Shown: positions 61,003 through 64,000 of the stretch, one piece after another
Layout: every line of letters starts with the position of its first letter
Position numbering within the stretch: position 1 is the first letter of the stretch
Program-made: the position numbers and the translations under genes
The notes under the pieces: generated by a model
What the model saw: only the letters and a program-made list of their open reading frames with translations
Told to the model about the DNA's origin: nothing
The model's database searches: none
From: Sporobacter sp963675425
Lineage (GTDB): Bacteria; Bacillota; Clostridia; Oscillospirales; Oscillospiraceae
NCBI GenBank assembly: GCA_963675425.1
Contig: OY776214.1
Span: 3,162,001-3,226,000 of the forward strand
Direction: 5' to 3'
Length of the DNA stretch: 64,000 nt

Positions 61003-62283
61003 ATGGATTCTGAATGGTCAATATCAGAGCTCCCAGAGGTCAAAACCATCTGGAACAAGAATTTTATCTGCGTTCTCATTGCAAACCTCATGCTGACGCT
61101 GGGGCACTTTTCCGTTAACACGCATGTTGCGACCTACGCCACATTTATGGGAGCGGTGCCTGTCGTTATGGGACTTCTCACGGGCATGTTCTTCGGAATA
61201 TCTCTGCTGCTCAAGCCGATTACCGGTCCCGTCATGACAAAAGTCGATAAACGCTTGCTGATGATCATAGTCTTTGCGATCGGAGGTGTTTCCAATCTGG
61301 GCTACGCCCTGTTTCACAGTATTCCTATGTTTGTCTTCTTCCGGATCATCAACGGCATTCAGTACGGCTTTGTCGGCGGGCTGATTATGACGCTGGCCAG
61401 TGACAACCTTCCGAAGGAAAAAATGGCGTCCGGTATGGGCATCTATGGGATCGGTGGGGCGGTCGGCGCTGCGGTCGGGCCATCCATTGGGCATTGGCTT
61501 TATGAGCTCGGTACCCAGCTGAAAAACGAGGATTTCGGCTACACCATGATATTCCTTTTTGCCGCTCTGATGCTATTTTTGGCAGTCATTCCAAGTATGA
61601 TACTCCACCCGGACAGAAAAACAAAGGAACAGGTCGCCAGTACGGGCGTCTGGTATAAAAATATCGTCACGATTCACGCTGTGCCGACGGCAATCGTGTT
61701 GTTTTTTGTCATTCTGGCATACGCCATCTACAATTCATATATATTCAACTTGGGCGAAGAGCGAGGGTTTGAGAATATCAGCTTATTCTACACGCTGATG
61801 GCGGGCACACTGGTTCTCTCACGACCGATGTCCGGCTGGTTGGCGGACCGCCTGGGGCCGGCGAGAGTTATTATTCCGAGCCTGCTCATGTTCACCGCGT
61901 CTTTTCTCGTTGTTGGCTTCAGTAAATCATTTGGCGGCGTGCTGGTGGGCGGTGTGCTGGCCGCGTTGGGTATTGGTTCCTCCCAGCCGACGATTCAGGC
62001 TATGAGCATGCAAAGCGTTGTGCCGCTCAAACGCAGCGTTGCAAGCAACACGATCTATATAGGAATTGATCTGGGATTTTTTCTGGGGCCGCTTATCGGA
62101 AGCATTATCTATGCCCATACGAATTACGCGTTTATGTTCCGGGTCATGTCGGTACCGGTCGCCATCGCGCTTGTATGCTTTATCATTGTCCTGCCAATCT
62201 ATAAAAGGCGGGTGGCAGAGCTTGAGAGGCTTTCACAGAAAAATAAAAATCAGGCCGATTTAAGTCAGCCTGACCCAGCCTGA
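61003..62283 (+). CDS. Major facilitator superfamily transporter
   Basis: 426 residues from the ATG at 61003 (TTGGAGG upstream). Twelve membrane segments. The loop after TM2 lacks the full MFS signature but LADRLGPARVI appears after TM8. Related to the large group of drug or organic-acid transporters. Could export an end product of the GRE pathways; unproven. Basic C-terminal tail. Confidence 0.88.
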   Translation: MDSEWSISELPEVKTIWNKNFICVLIANLMLTLGHFSVNTHVATYATFMGAVPVVMGLLTGMFFGISLLLKPITGPVMTKVDKRLLMIIVFAIGGVSNLGYALFHSIPMFVFFRIINGIQYGFVGGLIMTLASDNLPKEKMASGMGIYGIGGAVGAAVGPSIGHWLYELGTQLKNEDFGYTMIFLFAALMLFLAVIPSMILHPDRKTKEQVASTGVWYKNIVTIHAVPTAIVLFFVILAYAIYNSYIFNLGEERGFENISLFYTLMAGTLVLSRPMSGWLADRLGPARVIIPSLLMFTASFLVVGFSKSFGGVLVGGVLAALGIGSSQPTIQAMSMQSVVPLKRSVASNTIYIGIDLGFFLGPLIGSIIYAHTNYAFMFRVMSVPVAIALVCFIIVLPIYKRRVAELERLSQKNKNQADLSQPDPA

Positions 62284-62290
62284 AAATATG

Positions 62291-62320
62291 TATCCAGAGG
62301 AAAAATCCTCTGGATATTTT
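62291..62320. terminator. Bidirectional terminator between MFS and DUF378 genes
   Basis: Perfect 11-bp stem TATCCAGAGGA/TCCTCTGGATA, 4-nt loop, TTTT on the plus strand and A/T-rich on the minus. It lies between the stops of both convergent genes. Confidence 0.85.
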
Positions 62321-62534
62321 ACGCGTGTTCTCCGTGTTCTTCTTCGCGCTCTCTGAACAAAAGAGAGATCAGCCAGATGGCGGACAGGCCGACGAGCGTA
62401 TAGATAACTCTGCTGACAGCAGCAGTTTGTCCGCCGAAGATATATGCGACGATATCAAATCTAAAAAGTCCGATCGAGCCCCAGTTAAGTCCGCCAATGA
62501 TAGCTAGGACAAGCGCGATTCTATCCATGATCAC
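62319..62534 (-). CDS. DUF378 family small membrane protein
   Basis: 71 residues from a GTG at 62534, 8 bases after AAGGAGG; the ATG at 62528 would be 14 bases away. Two membrane segments with the family motif ALVLAIIGGLNWGSIGLF. Acidic C-terminal tail (REREEEHGEHA). Function unknown. Confidence 0.88.
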   Translation of the reverse strand: MIMDRIALVLAIIGGLNWGSIGLFRFDIVAYIFGGQTAAVSRVIYTLVGLSAIWLISLLFREREEEHGEHA

Positions 62535-62558
62535 AGCATATTCCTCCTTCTTATCCAC

Positions 62559-62832
62559 CGGCTAAATATTGCCTTTTCCGGTTAGGACAACAGCCTATTA
62601 ATAATTGTCATTGACAGGCCGTTTGAATCGTTAGCCAAAATAAACGGCAGGACATGCACTTAAGCCGTTATATCTTAAAACGACAAGACAATGCTTAGCC
62701 GGCGGAACAATAGCTACGTGCATAATATAACCGACCGTACGTGATTTATGCACGAAACGCACGATAACGCATTGGGACGGCTAAAGCAAAACGTTCAATT
62801 TTTCTATATTTTCCAGCACGCTAAATTAGTGT
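62559..62832. other. Intergenic stretch without recognised gene
   Basis: About 270 bases between the DUF378 gene and the lrp promoter. It must hold the minus-strand DUF378 promoter, which I cannot place. Otherwise nothing recognised. Confidence 0.45.
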
Positions 62833-62861
62833 TTGATATAATGACAATGAAAATGTATAAT
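62833..62861 (+). promoter_or_regulatory. Promoter of the lrp-type gene
   Basis: TTGATA (62833-62838), 17 bases, TATAAT (62856-62861). A loose dyad (AAAATGTATAAT with AATTATATTTT) covers the -10 region and may be an autoregulatory Lrp site. Confidence 0.7.
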
Positions 62862-62904
62862 GATTAGAAATTATATTTTCCATCAATACGTTGGAGGTTA
62901 CGTC

Positions 62905-63384
62905 ATGAAAGAAATATTAAAGCTTCTTGAAAAAGACGGCAGGCTTTCCGCGCAGCAGATCGCATCAATGCTTGACATGGACGCTAAGGATGTCGAAGCA
63001 GTGATTGCCAAATGTGAAGCGGACGGCGTTATATTGAAATATATGGCGCTTGTCGATTGGGACAAGGTAACCGACGATGCCGTAACAGCGCTCATCGAGG
63101 TGAAGATATCACCTCAGCGCGGCGAGGGCTTTGAGCGGATCGCCGAACGTATCTATCAATATGATGAGGTGGACAGTCTTTATCTGATGTCGGGTGCATT
63201 TGATCTGGCCGTTTATATCACAGCCCGTTCCATCAAGGACGTCGCGCAGTTTGTATTCGCGCGACTCGCGCCGCTGGAAGGCGTTACAGCGACGGCAACG
63301 CACTTTATTTTGAAAAAATACAAGGAAAAGGGCTGTTTGTTTAATTTGCCTGAAGAGCAGGAAGAGAGGATGTTTTTTGTATGA
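62905..63384 (+). CDS. Lrp/AsnC family regulator
   Basis: 159 residues from the ATG at 62905 (GGAGGT 7 bases upstream; a longer in-frame start at 62860 has no RBS). N-terminal helix-turn-helix (GRLSAQQIASMLDMDAKDVEAVI) and C-terminal RAM ligand-binding domain (VDSLYLMSGAFDLAVYI). Overlaps the aminotransferase start by 4 bases, so it probably controls that gene in response to an amino acid. Confidence 0.93.
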   Translation: MKEILKLLEKDGRLSAQQIASMLDMDAKDVEAVIAKCEADGVILKYMALVDWDKVTDDAVTALIEVKISPQRGEGFERIAERIYQYDEVDSLYLMSGAFDLAVYITARSIKDVAQFVFARLAPLEGVTATATHFILKKYKEKGCLFNLPEEQEERMFFV

Positions 63385-64000
63385 TGGATTATGAATCCCT
63401 CTTGAGCGACAATGTAAAAGGACTTAAACCGTCGGGTATCCGAAGGTTTTTTGACATACTTGAGGAAATGGACAACGCCATATCGCTGGGAATCGGTGAG
63501 CCGGATTTTGTAACGCCGTGGCACATCCGCGACGCCGGCATTTATTCGCTGGAAAAGGGCTTTACGAAATATACCGGCAATGCCGGTCTGTCCCGGCTTC
63601 GTATGGAAATCAGCAGCTACCAGAAGCGCAGGTTTAACCTTGACTTTAATTATAAAAATCAGATTATCGTCACTGTCGGCGGCAGCGAGGCCCTTGATTT
63701 GGCCGTACGAGCACTCGTAAATCCCGGCGATGAGGTTATTATACCTATCCCATCCTTCGTCTGTTACGGACCGGTCACGGAGTTGGCTTGTGCCAGGCCT
63801 GTTTACGTAGATACCAAGGTGGAAAACGAGTTTCGCCTGACGGCTGACGAGCTGCGCGCGGCCATCACGCCGAAGACGAAGCTTTTAATCCTGCCGTATC
63901 CCAATAACCCGACGGGCGGGATCATGGAGAAAGAAGATCTTGAAGCGCTGGCCGAGGTCCTGCGCGGCACCGGCATTATGGTTTTGTCCGACGAGATATA
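63381..64000 (+). CDS. Class I/II aminotransferase, 3' end cut by window edge
   Basis: 206 codons are visible, starting at the ATG that overlaps the lrp stop (ATGA). PLP-dependent aminotransferase: LGIGEPDFVTPWHIRDA, YTGNAGLSRLR, TVGGSEALDLAVRALVNPGDEV, and LILPYPNNPTGGIMEKEDL (the NPTG loop). The PLP lysine lies beyond the window. Similar to PatA/aromatic or aspartate-type enzymes; substrate not deducible. Lrp-aminotransferase pairs are common in Clostridia. Confidence 0.92.
   Translation, partial: MMDYESLLSDNVKGLKPSGIRRFFDILEEMDNAISLGIGEPDFVTPWHIRDAGIYSLEKGFTKYTGNAGLSRLRMEISSYQKRRFNLDFNYKNQIIVTVGGSEALDLAVRALVNPGDEVIIPIPSFVCYGPVTELACARPVYVDTKVENEFRLTADELRAAITPKTKLLILPYPNNPTGGIMEKEDLEALAEVLRGTGIMVLSDEI

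Noticed and set aside
1..64000. CRISPR arrays, rRNA genes, prophage modules
   Set aside because: No regularly spaced direct repeats, no rRNA sequence and no phage structural or integrase genes were seen.

Overview
The window looks like the chromosome of a spore-forming anaerobe of the class Clostridia (Bacillota). The signs are a SpoIIID gene with a sigma-E-like promoter, a collagen-like exosporium-type protein, strong AGGAGG ribosome sites, tRNAs with encoded CCA, an archaeal-type purO next to a stand-alone AICAR formyltransferase, glycyl radical enzymes, and DUF5685 and DUF378 proteins. Base composition is moderate, with AT-rich islands. A relative of gut or sediment Oscillospiraceae that handles plant-derived aromatics is possible, but this is inference.

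Layout. 1-4.3 kb: a stress-type cluster (zinc-ribbon membrane protein, TetR, DUF5685, J-protein with TPR-like tail, short DnaK). 4.4-6.8 kb: a PAP2 phosphatase and a fused CrtO-like acyltransferase/MGDG-synthase-type glycosyltransferase, probably for glycolipids. 7.0-7.3 kb: two tRNA-Ser genes and a perfect terminator. 7.4-9.6 kb: collagen-like surface protein, then a DUF2089 regulator with a membrane partner behind a promoter that contains a 40-bp near-palindrome. 9.7-12.7 kb: HelD helicase and an AraC-GNAT fusion. 13.2-20.2 kb (minus strand): purE-C-M-N-O-H-D, with a MITE-like repeat between purH and purD and a YjdF-like gene at the end. 20.6-25.4 kb (plus): pyrK-pyrD, a histidine phosphatase-GNAT fusion, and a YgiQ radical SAM protein. 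25.5-26.2 kb: an IS200-type element. 26.2-28.2 kb: two lipoproteins. 28.3-31.9 kb (minus): two UroD-like methyltransferases, SpoIIID and TetR.

32-41.5 kb is the most unusual part. Four cupin genes carrying six cupin domains flank a complete peptide/nickel-type ABC importer. Five of the six domains end in the same four-cysteine motif, C-x7-C-x2-C-x2-C. A strong promoter (TTGACA-16-TATAAT) with a palindrome at the start site precedes the set, and a TetR gene is divergent to it. I know of no described system with this make-up.

41.8-64 kb is a catabolic island: a PucR-type regulator divergent from a glycyl radical enzyme (GRE), a fumarate-reductase-like flavoprotein, a ribose-type ABC importer, an SDR enzyme lacking the catalytic lysine, a second GRE with a variant active-site loop, a third UroD-like protein, DUF169, a Rieske-FAD oxidoreductase, an MFS transporter, DUF378, and an Lrp regulator overlapping an aminotransferase cut by the window end. 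No GRE-activating enzyme and no corrinoid protein are present, so these parts must come from elsewhere in the genome. The substrates of both islands cannot be read from the sequence.
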